This document shows, one piece after another, positions 24,490-34,507 of a stretch of 64,000 bases of DNA. The DNA is from Gonocerus acuteangulatus (taxonomy: Eukaryota; Arthropoda; Insecta; Hemiptera; Coreidae), in the NCBI GenBank assembly GCA_946811695.1, contig OX328125.1, positions 106,153,847 to 106,217,846 on the forward strand. The letters are read 5' to 3'. The notes under the pieces are model-generated. The model was not told where the DNA came from. It saw only the letters and a program-made list of their open reading frames with translations, and searched no databases. The translations under genes were made by a program, and so were the position numbers. Position 1 is the first letter of the stretch. Every line of letters begins with the position of its first letter.

Positions 24490-25835
24490 GACCTAGCCAG
24501 TGCATTCCCCGGACCATGACCTACCTGTGTGCCAAGTTTGATCAAAAACGGTCATTTTTTGTGAAGAACGAAATGCAGACAGACAGCTGATGGGCGATGT
24601 TTACCTAGTCTATGCCATTTCCCAGACCAAGACCTACCTGTCAGCTAATTTTGGTCAAAATCGGTCAAATTTTCTCAATTTCGGTACAGAACAAAATGCA
24701 GAGAGACAGCTGATAGACTATGTTGACCTAGTCCATGCCATTTCCTGGAAGAATATATCTACCTGTCTATCAATTTTGGTCATAATTGTTGAAGTGGTAT
24801 GAATTTTTGTAAGGAATAAAAATACAGAGAGACAGCTGATAGACGATGTTGACCTAGTCCATGCCATTTCCTGGAAGAATATATCTACCTGTCTATCAAT
24901 TTTGGTCATAATTGTTGAAGTGGTATGAATTTGTGTAAGGAATAAAAATGCAGAGAGACAGCTGATAGACGATGTTGACCTAGTCCATGCCATTTCCTGG
25001 AAGAATATATCTACCTGTCTATCAATTTTGGTCATAATTGTTGAAGTGGTATGAATTTGTGTAAGGAATAAAAATACAGAGAGACAGCTGATAGACGATG
25101 TTGACCTAGTCTAGGCCACTTCCCCGACCATGGCCTATCTGTGTGCCAAGTTTGATCAAAAACGGTCAAATATTGTCAATTTTTGAACAAAATGCAGAAA
25201 GGCAGCTGATGGAATATTTGGACCTAGCCTGTGATACTTCCGGGAAATATACTTACCTGTGTGCCAATGTTGGTCGAAATCGATCAAATGGTGTGAATTT
25301 TTTGTAAGACACAAAAATGCAGAGAGACAGCTGATAGACGATGTTGACAGTCTATGCCATTTCCCGGGCCAAGACCTACCTGTCCCGTGTGCCAAGTTTG
25401 ATCATAAACTGTTAAATCATGTGGATTTGTTTAAGGAATAAAAAGTTAGGCAAACAGCCGATAGACGATTTTGAACTAGCCTAACATTCTTCAAGTATAA
25501 AGACCCGTCTGTGTCTCTAGTTTAGTCACAATTGGTCAAACGGTGTACATTCCTATAATGAACAAACAGACATACAGACAGCTGATTGAAGATTTTGACC
25601 TAGTCTAAGCCACTTCCCGGTTAAAAACCTACCTTTGTGCAAAGGGTAGTCAAAATTGGCCAAACTGTGTGTATTTGTATAAGGAAAAAACAGACAGACA
25701 GACATCTGATAGACGATTTTGAACCATCCTGTGACACTCCCCGAATAAATACGTAGTTATTTCCGAAGATTCGTAGCTATTTAGGCGGTACGAAGTTCGC
25801 GGATTCAGCTAGTTAAATAAATAAATAAACAAACA
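24490..25835 (+). repeat. tandem 126-bp repeat array, about 10 units
   Basis: Units carry CAGAGAGACAGCTGATAGAC, GTTGACCTAGTCCATGCC and CAATTTTGGTCATAATTG or the related AAGTTTGATCAAAAACGG. Three units with the landmark ACCTGTCTAT at 24761, 24887 and 25013 are almost identical and exactly 126 bp apart; outer units are diverged. The array ends GCGGATTCAGCTAGTT followed by AAATA repeats, which looks like a LINE-type 3' end, so the array may be an expanded 3' UTR. Confidence 0.85.
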
Positions 25836-25837
25836 AA

Positions 25838-26057
25838 AGAGAGAGCCGGCCCGGGCCGGGCCCGGACGGGAAAGAATGTCTACGTGCCTTTCTCAACGGG
25901 GCCCGGACGGGACACGGGCTCGGCACGGCCCCGGCCCGGACCCGGCACGGTCTAGCGTGAACTAGTCCATTAAAAACAGTGGTGTGATAGTTTCACCGTG
26001 TCCCGTCCGTGCCCCGTCCCGGACGCGGCACGGTCTGGCGTGAATAGGCCTTTTGTC
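25838..26057. mobile_element. GC-rich non-autonomous element with repeated ends
   Basis: A GC-rich island of about 220 bp in AT-rich DNA, built from GGCCCGGACGGGA-type words. CGGCACGGTCTAGCGTGAA and CGGCACGGTCTGGCGTGAA occur as direct repeats near 25952 and 26028. The left part also reads partly as the reverse complement of the right. It resembles subterminal repeat regions of DNA transposons. No TSD could be fixed. Confidence 0.45.
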
Positions 26058-26766
26058 AGGATTTGTTCGTGGTGTCCTAATAAAATGCATTTAGTTGTAG
26101 ATAGTTATGAACTAGATAATGAATGTCTAGGTTATTATGTAGAAAGAATAGTATTTTTCGTTTATGTTGTAAATTAAATAGTAGGTATTTATGTAAGTTG
26201 GTCAAGGTAAATTCTTTTTTTAGAATTCTGTAAATACATTATAATCAAAATCCAGCAGATTCAATAATAATTATAAAATTAAAATTTAAAAAAAAATTGT
26301 TACTTTAAGCAGTAATGCCAAATTTTTATAGCTAACTACTTAGCTATATAAATTGTTTTTGTTATTACATAATTGATAATTTATAATACGAATTATAAAT
26401 TATACGCTTAACCACCTTGCCGTTGTGAAGCTCCATGAATAAATAAATAATTTATAATAACATTTTTCGTTTTTAAATGAGTTTTAGAATTTCCTATAAA
26501 GAGGAACAGCGCCATAGCAATATGATTTGATTTAAACTATTTATTGTGAATTGTTTTTATTTTATTAAAAAAAAATTGCTGAGCCAATAGAAACTAAAGT
26601 TGCCGAATTTCTCCGTCCCATTAGAATATAAAAGTAAAGTGAAAGTGCATTTTCTGGTTGAATGGAGTGAAAAGTGAACTTTAAGAAACAGGTAGGTCCC
26701 CGACTGGAAGCCTCTTTCTTTTCTTTGGAAAAAAATGAATCGTGGAATTGGAAATACCTGAGAGAA
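26058..26766. other. no recognisable gene
   Basis: AT-rich sequence between the GC island and the PLE palindrome. No features supported. Confidence 0.4.
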
Positions 26767-26865
26767 GATGGAGATAGTTAGCCGTTCCAGAGATACGAAG
26801 ACAAGGTATAGTTGGGATTCGGCTAGGAGAAAAACGTCAGACTTTCAGGAAGAGATCTGTATTTG

Positions 26866-26899
26866 GACGTTTCGGCTGCACATTGGCAGCCTTCTTCAG
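26866..26899 (-). ncRNA. hammerhead ribozyme motif, left arm
   Basis: Minus strand: CTGAAGA core, one A, stem II GGCTGC / GCAGCC around CAATGT, then GAAAC and the GTC cleavage triplet. All core bases are intact. Helix III would be ACGT, self-complementary between two copies, as in the dimeric ribozymes described for PLEs. Confidence 0.75.
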
Positions 26900-27324
26900 C
26901 TAAAAAATACAACTTATAAGTAAAAAAAATATACAACTTGTAAGTAAAAAACAGGCAGAAATGAGTGTAGTATATACATAAAGACAATAAATGTTAACCA
27001 ATCTTATTTTTAAACAATGAAAATACGGTAGTTGGAAAGTAAACAGCATGTAGAAAGTAGTAAGTAAACAGTACAAAAAACTAATCAGTACAAAAAAGGA
27101 ACATTTTTTTTTTTTTTTTTTTCACTATATGAAAAATGTTCCTTTTTTGTACTGTTTACTTACTACTTTCTACATTCTGTTTACTTTCCAACTACCGTAT
27201 TTTCATTGTTTAAAAATAAGATTGGTTAACATTTATTGTCTTTATGTATATACTACACTCATTTCTGCCTGTTTTTTTACTTACAAGTTGTATATTTTTT
27301 TTACTTATAAGTTGTATTTTTTAG

Positions 27325-27358
27325 CTGAAGAAGGCTGCCAATGTGCAGCCGAAACGTC
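27325..27358 (+). ncRNA. hammerhead ribozyme motif, right arm
   Basis: Same core as the left arm. A possible helix I pairs TGTATTT (about 27313-27319) with AAATACA just after the cleavage site, with a small internal loop next to the core. Confidence 0.78.
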
Positions 27359-27550
27359 CAAATACAGATCTCTTCCTGAAAGTCTGACGTTTTTCTCCTA
27401 GCCGAATCCAAACTATACCTTGTCTTCGTACCTGAGAGAAATGTGGGAACTTCTTGGTGATATTTCGGACAGATTTTCTTTGGTGATTCTTATTAGCTGG
27501 TATTGATTTTTCCAAAATAATTTCGTATTTCTTATATAAAGATATAATAT

Positions 27551-29276
27551 TGTGAAGTCTGTTTATACATGTGTTGTATTTATGATGGTCAGATATTATT
27601 TTGAGAAGGACGTGTAAACATTTCTTTTATTTATGTTGGTCAGGTGTTATATTGTGAAGTCTGTGTATACATTTGTTGTATTTGTGATAGGAAAATGATA
27701 TATTGTGGTCTGTGTACGAATGAGTTTTAGTTATGGAGGTCAGACGTTATGTTGTGAAGTCTGTGTGTACATTTGTTGCATTTATGATGGTCAGACGTTG
27801 TGTTGTGAAGTCTGTGTGTACATTTGTTGCATTTATGATGGTCAGACGTTATGTTGTGAAGTCTGTGTGTACATTTGTTGCATTTATGATGGTCAGACGT
27901 TATGTTGTGAAGTCTGTGTGTACATTTGTTGCATTTATGATGGTCAGACGTTGTGTTGTGAAGTCTGTGTGTACATTTGTTGCATTTATGATGGTCAGAC
28001 GTTGTGTTGTGAAGTCTGTGTGTACATTTGTTGCATTTATGATGGTCAGACGTTGTGTTGTGAAGTCTGTGTGTACATTTGTTGCATTTATGATGGTCAG
28101 ACGTTGTGTTGTGAAGTCTGTGTGTACATTTGTTGCATTTATGATTGTCAGACGTTGTGTTGTGAAGTCTGTGTGTACATTTGTTGCATTTATGATGGTC
28201 AGACGTTGTGTTGTGAAGTCTGTGTGTACATTTGTTGCATTTATGATGGTCAGACGTTGTGTTGTGAAGTCTGTGTGTACATTTGTTGCATTTATGATGG
28301 TCAGACGTTGTGTTGTGAAGTCTGTGTGTACATTGGTTGCATTTATGATGGTCAGACGTTGTGTTGTGAAGTCTGTGTGTACATTTGTTGCATTTATGAT
28401 GGTCAGACGTTATGTTGTGAAGTCTGTGTGTACATTTGTTGCATTTATGATGGTCAGACGTTATGTTGTGAAGTCTGTGTGTACATTTGTTGCATTTATG
28501 ATGGTCAGGCGTTATGTTGTGAAGTCTGTGTGTACATTTGTTGCATTTATGATGGTCAGGCGTTGTGTTGTGTCGTGAGTGTATACATATGTTGCATTTA
28601 TAATGGTCAGGCGTTGTGTTGTGTCGTGAGTGTATACATATGTTGTATTTATGGTGGTGAGGCGTTGTGTTGTGAAGTCTGTGTGTACATTTGTTGCATT
28701 TATGATGGTCAGGCGTTGTGTTGTGTCGTGAGTGTATACATATGTTGTATTTATGGTGGCGAGGCGTTGTGTTGTGAAGTCTGTGTGTACATTTGTTGCA
28801 TTTATGATGGTCAGGCGTTGTGTTGTGTCGTGAGTGTATACATATGTTGCATTTATAATGGTCAGGCGTTGTGTTGTGTCGTGAGTGTATACATATGTTG
28901 TATTTATGGTGGTGAGGCGTTGTGTTGTGAAGTCTGTGTGTACATTTGTTGCATTTATGATGGTCAGGCGTTGTGTTGTGTCGTGAGTGTATACATATGT
29001 TGTATTTATGGTGGCGAGGCGTTGTGTTGTGAAGTCTGTGTGTACATTTGTTGCATTTATGATGGTCAGGCGTTGTGTTGTGTCGTGAGTGTATACATAT
29101 GTTGTATTTATGGTGGTCAGGCGTTGTGTTGTGTCGTGAGTGTATACATTTGTAGTATTTAGGTGGTCAGGCGTTGTGTTGTGTCGTGAGTGTATACATT
29201 TGTAGTATTTAGGTGGTCAGGCGTTGTGTTGTGTCGTGAGTGTATACATTTGTAGTATTTAGGTGGTCAGGCGTTG
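27551..29276 (+). repeat. 51-bp minisatellite, about 33 units
   Basis: Unit: GTTGTGAAGTCTGTGTGTAC, then ATTTGTTGCATTTATGATGG and TCAGAC. Because 51 is a multiple of 3 and the unit lacks stops in two frames, one frame stays open for about 480 codons (to 29162) and another for about 280. From about 28570 a second unit type (TCGTGAGTGTATACATATG) alternates with the first, giving a 102-bp higher-order period. The last three units are 50 bp and break the frame. The protein would be a Cys/Tyr-rich 17-residue repeat; I see no promoter or splice evidence for a gene. Confidence 0.93.
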
Positions 29277-29563
29277 TTTTTAGGCCTATGTGAGCCTCTG
29301 TTTTCTTAATCAATTAGCGTAAAATTGGATACTTTTTTGGCATAGGATATTCTTTTTGGGCCCCTTCTCGCCCAATGCTAATAAGAACTTACTAGATATT
29401 TTAATGATTTTTTACCAGTTTGTTATCTTAAATTGCACATAAATCTCATGAAATGTCTATTGGGGTATTAAATGGTTAAAAAAGTTTTTTATCAACCATT
29501 GCGCACTTTACGAAGTACTATTACATTTAAATCAAACGCAAAGCTACTAAGTGTTTTTTTTCC
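29277..29563. other. no recognisable gene
   Basis: AT-rich sequence between the minisatellite and the LINE target site. Confidence 0.5.
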
Positions 29564-29911
29564 ATTCTTTGCTTTCCAGTGTCCCAGGTATAGCCTATGT
29601 CACAGCGTTTTTTTTTTTCTAGCTCCGTTAAACGAGTGTTTTTGAAGTGGTTCGAGGTGATCCTCGCTTATGTAAAGTGACTCAGTGGTAGTTGATCTAC
29701 TAGTGAACATTACGGTGAAGTTTCAAGGAATTTCATCAACCAGATCACTGCTAAAATAGTGAGTAAAAAACACTCATTTCCTACAGTTTGTAGGCCTTTA
29801 CCCTAGCTGAGGCTAGTGGTGGGGGTGCTCCTGTACTCACCTGACGGAGAGGCTGTCGTCACTCATTCAGAAATCCAGATACTACACCCTGCACTACAGT
29901 TACTATCTCAG

Positions 29912-29985
29912 CAGCCTCCTTGGCTCAGTGGTAGCGGTCGATTTCCGAGCTGTAAGTTCTCTGGTTCGAGGCTGCCCGGGACAAC
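29912..29985 (+). ncRNA. tRNA-like sequence in the LINE 5' UTR
   Basis: TGGCTCAGTGGTAGCGG fits pol III box A and GGTTCGAGGCT at 29963-29973 fits box B, about 41 bases apart. It is followed by (TA)n and a T run. It could be a SINE head inserted before the LINE moved, or a pol III-type promoter element. A full cloverleaf was not demonstrated. Confidence 0.6.
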
Positions 29986-30035
29986 TATATATATATTTTT
30001 TTTTTTTTTTTAATTATTAATTATTGTGGCTCGAG

Positions 30036-31364
30036 ATGTCATCAATTGAAGCTAGTGACCAGCACATGACGGTGATTGAATCAACTTCAACCCATGACGC
30101 TGAAAATGTTGCAACCGGCAGACGTAAAAGGTTACGTAAAAAAACGAGTGACCTACTGACGCCTCCCAAGATTAAACAAAAGAAGTCATCTCAGACACAA
30201 GGCAACTCTTCAAACCAAATTCAAAATTCAGAACATAACCCAACAAAACCCCCCAACATATACATAAGAGAAGTTACTGATTTCAAAAAATTATGCAGCT
30301 CTCTTACAGGTCTTGTTGGCGAAAACAATTTCGAATGCCGGGCAAGATTTAATGATATCGTCATAAAGCCCACCGATAGTGACTCCTACAGGAAAATAAT
30401 TTACCACCTGGAAAGTAAAGAAGCAGACTTCCACTGTTATCAACTTCCTGAAGACAAATCCTACCGGGTTGTTATCCGCCACCTGCACCATACAACTCCG
30501 CCCGCAGACATCATCAATGAACTCTCTAAGAAAGGCTACTCAGTCAAAAGAGCGCACAACGTACGGCACCCTGTCACAAAGGCGCAGCTTCCTCTATTTT
30601 TTGTAGACTTAGAAAAAAATGAAAAAAGTAAAGTAATTTTCCGAGAACAATATTTACTCTATACAAAAATAAAAGTAGAGGAACCACGTCGTCGCGGTGA
30701 CGTCATACAATGCCTAAACTGCCAGGAGTACAATCATTCCCGCTCTTACTGCCACCACAAAGCCAAGTGCGTCAAATGTGGGGCTGAGCACTCCTCTAAG
30801 GACTGTCCCAAGCCACTCGACGTACCTCCTTGCTGCGCAAACTGCGGCGAGAATCACACCGCCAGCTACAAAGGGTGCGAAGTTTACAAGGCGCTTAAAA
30901 CAATCCGAGTGCAGAGGCAGAGAATCCAGCTCACCCATCAAAAAGATGTCAAGATGTCATCACCACCCAGCGGACCATCCCACTTCCCCAGCCTACCACC
31001 CGTTCCAGCAGCCCAGGATACATCTCTTCGCAAGCCGAACGTGACCTATTCATCCCTACTGACTTCGATCCAGAAAAAGAAGCCGCCTGTTCCAACACCA
31101 ACTCAGACCCCCGCACCTAAACCACAAGAAACATCTTCCCTTCCTACCTCTTCAACTACTCCTCCAAAAACCCAAACCTTAACTACCTTCCCACCTACTC
31201 CAGCCCCATCTAAGCAAATCCCTCAGCCTCATGCACAAGATCCTATGAACCTTTTCTCCTCCTTCCTAAACAAACTTGAAACCCTCCTTACTCCACTAAT
31301 AAACCTAATGACCACCCTTATAGCCCACTTCCTTCCCAAATCCCAAAATGCAACGCTTCCATAA
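30036..31364 (+). CDS. Jockey-like LINE ORF1 protein (gag-like, zinc knuckles)
   Basis: A complete frame of 442 codons from ATG at 30036. It would bind the element's RNA in the ribonucleoprotein. A basic N-terminal region (RRKRLRKKTSD) is followed by the conserved domain preceding the knuckles (IYIREVTDFKKL; YRVVIRHLHHTTPP), then three knuckles within residues 225-285: CLNCQEYNHSRSYC, CVKCGAEHSSKDC and CANCGENHTASYKGC. The C-terminal third is Pro/Thr/Ser-rich and ends hydrophobic. The open frame extends four codons upstream without ATG. It overlaps ORF2 by 17 bases, typical of Jockey elements. Confidence 0.92.
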   Translation: MSSIEASDQHMTVIESTSTHDAENVATGRRKRLRKKTSDLLTPPKIKQKKSSQTQGNSSNQIQNSEHNPTKPPNIYIREVTDFKKLCSSLTGLVGENNFECRARFNDIVIKPTDSDSYRKIIYHLESKEADFHCYQLPEDKSYRVVIRHLHHTTPPADIINELSKKGYSVKRAHNVRHPVTKAQLPLFFVDLEKNEKSKVIFREQYLLYTKIKVEEPRRRGDVIQCLNCQEYNHSRSYCHHKAKCVKCGAEHSSKDCPKPLDVPPCCANCGENHTASYKGCEVYKALKTIRVQRQRIQLTHQKDVKMSSPPSGPSHFPSLPPVPAAQDTSLRKPNVTYSSLLTSIQKKKPPVPTPTQTPAPKPQETSSLPTSSTTPPKTQTLTTFPPTPAPSKQIPQPHAQDPMNLFSSFLNKLETLLTPLINLMTTLIAHFLPKSQNATLP

Positions 31365-32352
31365 TACCCATCTTTCTATCCTTTTGTGGAATGCCAACGG
31401 ACTTACTACAAGAAGACAAGAACTGACACTTTTACTAACTGACAAAAACATTGACATTGCACTAATAACTGAAACACACTTAAAGAAATCCATGTCATTC
31501 GGTGTTAAGGGTTACTCCTGTCATCGAACCGACCATCCATCTCTGGCACAGCATGGTACTCTGATCCTAATCAAGAACCAGATCAAGCATCACCAAGAGT
31601 CCAGCATAACATCATCAAGCCTGCAGGTAACATCCATATCCCTTTCCCTTTTACCTTTTGATATCATACTGTCCGCAGTGTATTGTTCTCCCAACCACAC
31701 CATATACCATCCTGAATTCCTGTCAATATTCCAATCCTTTGGTCCTCGCTTCCTCACCGGGGGTGATTTTAACGCGAAACACCCCATGTGGGGAAGCCGT
31801 ACTTCCAACTCCCGTGGCAGAATCCTTTACGATATCCTTAACTCCCAGAATTATCGTCCAATATCTCCCAACACACCAACATACTGGCCAACTGATCCAT
31901 CCCGCAGTCCTGACCTAGTCGATTTCTTCATCTCGTCTGGCTTGGGAGGCATAGCGTCATCTACTGATTCGCTCCTCGACCTATCGTCGGACCATTCTGC
32001 TATCCTTCTAACCCTTTTCTCCTCCCCTGTATCCCGTCCTTTACAACCAACCCTTACACCCGGTCCTATCAACTGGCAAACATTTCAGCTCAACCTAGAG
32101 CGCTCCATAGACCTAACCGTTTCCCTGAAAACCCCTTCAGACCTAGACAAAGCCACTGAAACATTTACTAAAGCCATTCAGGACAGTGCCCGCAACTCAT
32201 GCCGACCAAAATCAGGATTTTCTCTTCCTCCTAAAATGCAACTCCCAACCCACATCCAAGATCTCCTTGCAGCCAAGCGACGAGCCAGAGCTTTATGGCA
32301 AAGATCCCGCTACCCCTCGGACAGAAACGCATACAACAGACACGACAACTGA
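31348..32352 (+). CDS. Jockey-like LINE ORF2, N-terminal part: AP-like endonuclease
   Basis: Begins at ATG 31348 inside the end of ORF1. Endonuclease signatures are intact: WNANG (residues 14-18), ITETH (Glu42), GGDFNAKH (Asp140, Asn142) and SSDHSA (Asp215, His216). This enzyme nicks target DNA to prime reverse transcription. After TRRARALWQ-like linker sequence (AAKRRARALWQRSRYPSDR) the frame hits TGA at 32350, where a one-base deletion near 32336-32345 has moved the rest of ORF2 to the next frame. Confidence 0.9.
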   Translation: MQRFHNTHLSILLWNANGLTTRRQELTLLLTDKNIDIALITETHLKKSMSFGVKGYSCHRTDHPSLAQHGTLILIKNQIKHHQESSITSSSLQVTSISLSLLPFDIILSAVYCSPNHTIYHPEFLSIFQSFGPRFLTGGDFNAKHPMWGSRTSNSRGRILYDILNSQNYRPISPNTPTYWPTDPSRSPDLVDFFISSGLGGIASSTDSLLDLSSDHSAILLTLFSSPVSRPLQPTLTPGPINWQTFQLNLERSIDLTVSLKTPSDLDKATETFTKAIQDSARNSCRPKSGFSLPPKMQLPTHIQDLLAAKRRARALWQRSRYPSDRNAYNRHDN

Positions 32353-34037
32353 AATCATCCCTATCCCAATTCCGTTCAGAATCCTTTAACGAATACCTTT
32401 CATCCCTCTCTACAAAAGACTGCTCTCTGTGGACAGTCACTCGAAAAATCCTAAAGTTCCACCCAATCCCTTCCCCTCTCAAACGCAGCGATGGGACCTG
32501 GGCCAGAAGTGATGAAGAAAAGGCGTTCCTTCTCTGCACACACCTAGCTTCAGTATTCTCGCCTAATCCTCAAACGCACCCTTTCCATGATGAAGATATC
32601 CAAGACTACCTGAATTCTCCTTTACCTCTGTCTTTCCCTCCCAAAGCTTTCCATCCGTCCGAAGTAAAATACATAATCAAACACCTCCCTAGAAAATCTC
32701 CCGGTTATGACCTTATCACCGCCACAATTCTCAAAAACCTCCCCCAGAAGGCCATTTTATTCCTTACATACCTATACAACTCAATCCTAAGAACAACCCA
32801 TTTCCCGAACCCCTGGAAACATTCAGTCGTCATCGTAATCCCCAAACCCTTCAAATCTCCCGATTCCCCATCTTCCTATCGGCCCATCAGCCTTCTGCCA
32901 TTAATGTCCAAAATATTCGAAAAACTCCTTTACAAAAGAATCCTTCCCATCATAGAATCCTCAAAGAAAATTCCCAACCATCAATTTGGTTTCCGTTTCC
33001 ACCACTCCACTATTCAACAATCGTTGCGTGTCGTAGACGCAATATCCTCCTCGCTTGAACGTAAGAGTTTTTGCACGAGTGCCTTTCTCGACGTTGCTCA
33101 AGCGTTCGATCGGGTTTGGCACCCGGGATTACTTTACAAAGTAAAGCTAATTCTCCCCCACACCTATTTTCTTGTCCTGAAATCCTACCTGTCAAATAGA
33201 TCCTTCCAAGTAAAACAAGGCACAACTCTTTCCATGTCCTGCTCCATAAATGCTGGCGTCCCTCAAGGGAGTATTATTGGTCCCCTCCTTTTCCTTCTTT
33301 ACACTGCGGATATTCCCACCCACCCCCAAACCCTACTAACCACATATGCTGATGACACAGCCATCCTGTCAACTTCCTCTGACCCTTCAGTAGCATCCCA
33401 ATACCTGCAGGAACATCTTTCCGCCATACAACGTTGGAGTGAAAGGTGGAGAATACAGATCAACACAGAAAAATGTAAACAGGTGACATTCACTCTTAAC
33501 CGGAGATCATGCCCTCCGGTCTACATTAAAGGCACTCCACTACCAGAATCAAACGAGGTTCGATATCTAGGATTATACCTTGACAGCCGACTGACATGGA
33601 ACCCTCACACGAGACTGAAAAGACAAGAACTGAACAAAAGATACGGACTACTTAAACGACTCCTTGGACCTTCATCTAAATTATCGATACAGAACAAACT
33701 AACGATATACAAAACAATCATTCGACCAATATGGACATACGGACTTGAACTCTGGGGATCCGCAAAACCATCCAACATCAACAGAATACAGGCATTCCAG
33801 TCCAAAGTTCTCCGAAAAATTGTTAACGCCCCTTTTTATGTATCCAACAAAACCCTCCACAATGACCTTAACATCCCATTTGTCCTTGACCTTGCTAAAA
33901 CCCGATTCCAAATGTTCCACTCAAAACTGTCCCACCATCCCAATCCCGAAGGTCTATCCTTATCGTCCCAATCCCACCCAGACAATCCTCCCAGGCGGCT
34001 TAAGAGACAGTGGCCCCGAGACATTTTACTCACCTGA
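32337..34037 (+). CDS. Jockey-like LINE ORF2, C-terminal part: reverse transcriptase
   Basis: Continues ORF2 in the shifted frame, from RQLKSSLSQFRSESFNEYL. The open frame is longer (an internal ATG at 32295), but protein homology starts at the shift. RT motifs in order: RKSPGYDLI; SYRPISLLPLMSKIFEKLL; HQFGFRFHHST; FLDVAQAFDRVWH (motif A, about 33087); NAGVPQGSIIGPLLF (motif B); TTYADDTAIL (YADD at 33345-33356); VRYLGLYLDSRLTW. No RNase H follows. It stops at 34037. All catalytic residues are kept, so only the frameshift appears disabling unless a -1 shift occurs at translation. Confidence 0.92.
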   Translation, partial: QTRQLKSSLSQFRSESFNEYLSSLSTKDCSLWTVTRKILKFHPIPSPLKRSDGTWARSDEEKAFLLCTHLASVFSPNPQTHPFHDEDIQDYLNSPLPLSFPPKAFHPSEVKYIIKHLPRKSPGYDLITATILKNLPQKAILFLTYLYNSILRTTHFPNPWKHSVVIVIPKPFKSPDSPSSYRPISLLPLMSKIFEKLLYKRILPIIESSKKIPNHQFGFRFHHSTIQQSLRVVDAISSSLERKSFCTSAFLDVAQAFDRVWHPGLLYKVKLILPHTYFLVLKSYLSNRSFQVKQGTTLSMSCSINAGVPQGSIIGPLLFLLYTADIPTHPQTLLTTYADDTAILSTSSDPSVASQYLQEHLSAIQRWSERWRIQINTEKCKQVTFTLNRRSCPPVYIKGTPLPESNEVRYLGLYLDSRLTWNPHTRLKRQELNKRYGLLKRLLGPSSKLSIQNKLTIYKTIIRPIWTYGLELWGSAKPSNINRIQAFQSKVLRKIVNAPFYVSNKTLHNDLNIPFVLDLAKTRFQMFHSKLSHHPNPEGLSLSSQSHPDNPPRRLKRQWPRDILLT

Positions 34038-34277
34038 CCTTGTCATAATAATTTTAATACTTATTTAGACTGTCCCGGAAGTGCCAACAATGGTTGGCTT
34101 CTTCCAAATTTGTTTTTTTTTTATTATTATTATTTTTTATTTTACCGTTTTGATCAATTTATACATAGCATATATCTGTATCAACTAACTTGATTATTGT
34201 ACTTACATGACTTGTACAGATTTCAAATAAACAAATTAAATAAAAAAAAAAAAAAAAAAAAAATTCTTTGCTTTCCA

Positions 34278-34507
34278 AAAATGATTGACGGGTCAATTCT
34301 TATGGAACATTTTATAGACGAGGGACAAAGGCCAATAATAAGTTGACTTTTCTCTCTAACAAAAAAATATATATATTTGCCTGTTCATCGACCCTCAAAC
34401 TGTGCCATCAGTCCAGACAACGAACAGTTATAGCTGGAAACGTTTGGGAATTTTTTTTTTTTTTTGACTTCATAACTTTGTTTGCCCTAGTTAGGAGGCA
34501 ATCATAC
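34278..34507. other. no recognisable gene
   Basis: Flank of the LINE; contains a T run near 34449-34466. No features supported. Confidence 0.45.

Larger units (their letters stand above)
26767..27428. mobile_element. Penelope-like inverted dimer (palindrome), family A
   Basis: Two arms of about 300 bp (about 26797-27104 and 27125-27430) are near-perfect inverted copies around a T-rich centre. The 12-bp TSD TACCTGAGAGAA lies at 26755-26766 and 27429-27440. Each arm runs from a hammerhead-ribozyme motif through TAGCCGAATCC to CCTTGTCTTCGTA. The left side adds a tail related to CGGCTAACTATCT. No protein is encoded. It is placed with PLEs because the same arm ends flank the GIY-YIG reverse-transcriptase element at 50234-54172. 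Confidence 0.85.
29579..34262 (+). mobile_element. full-length Jockey-like LINE
   Basis: Bounded by the perfect 15-bp TSD ATTCTTTGCTTTCCA (29564-29578 and 34263-34277) and ending in a run of about 20 A. Order: 5' UTR of about 457 bp with a tRNA-like segment, ORF1 with three zinc knuckles, ORF2 with AP-like endonuclease and reverse transcriptase, 3' UTR of about 200 bp, poly(A). There is no RNase H domain, as in the Jockey clade. Only one frameshift (near 32340) separates it from an open ORF2, so the insertion is fairly young. Base composition is richer in C than its surroundings. Confidence 0.93.

Noticed and set aside
27705..29162. A 485-codon frame as a real cysteine-rich protein gene
   Set aside because: The frame is fully explained by a 51-bp tandem repeat, starts at a non-ATG codon, and has no promoter or splice evidence.
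27551..29276. CRISPR array
   Set aside because: Units are contiguous without unique spacers, and the DNA is eukaryotic.
32231..32539. Minus-strand frames opposite LINE ORF2 (also 30714-30941 and 33299-33493)
   Set aside because: Antisense shadows of the LINE coding frames.
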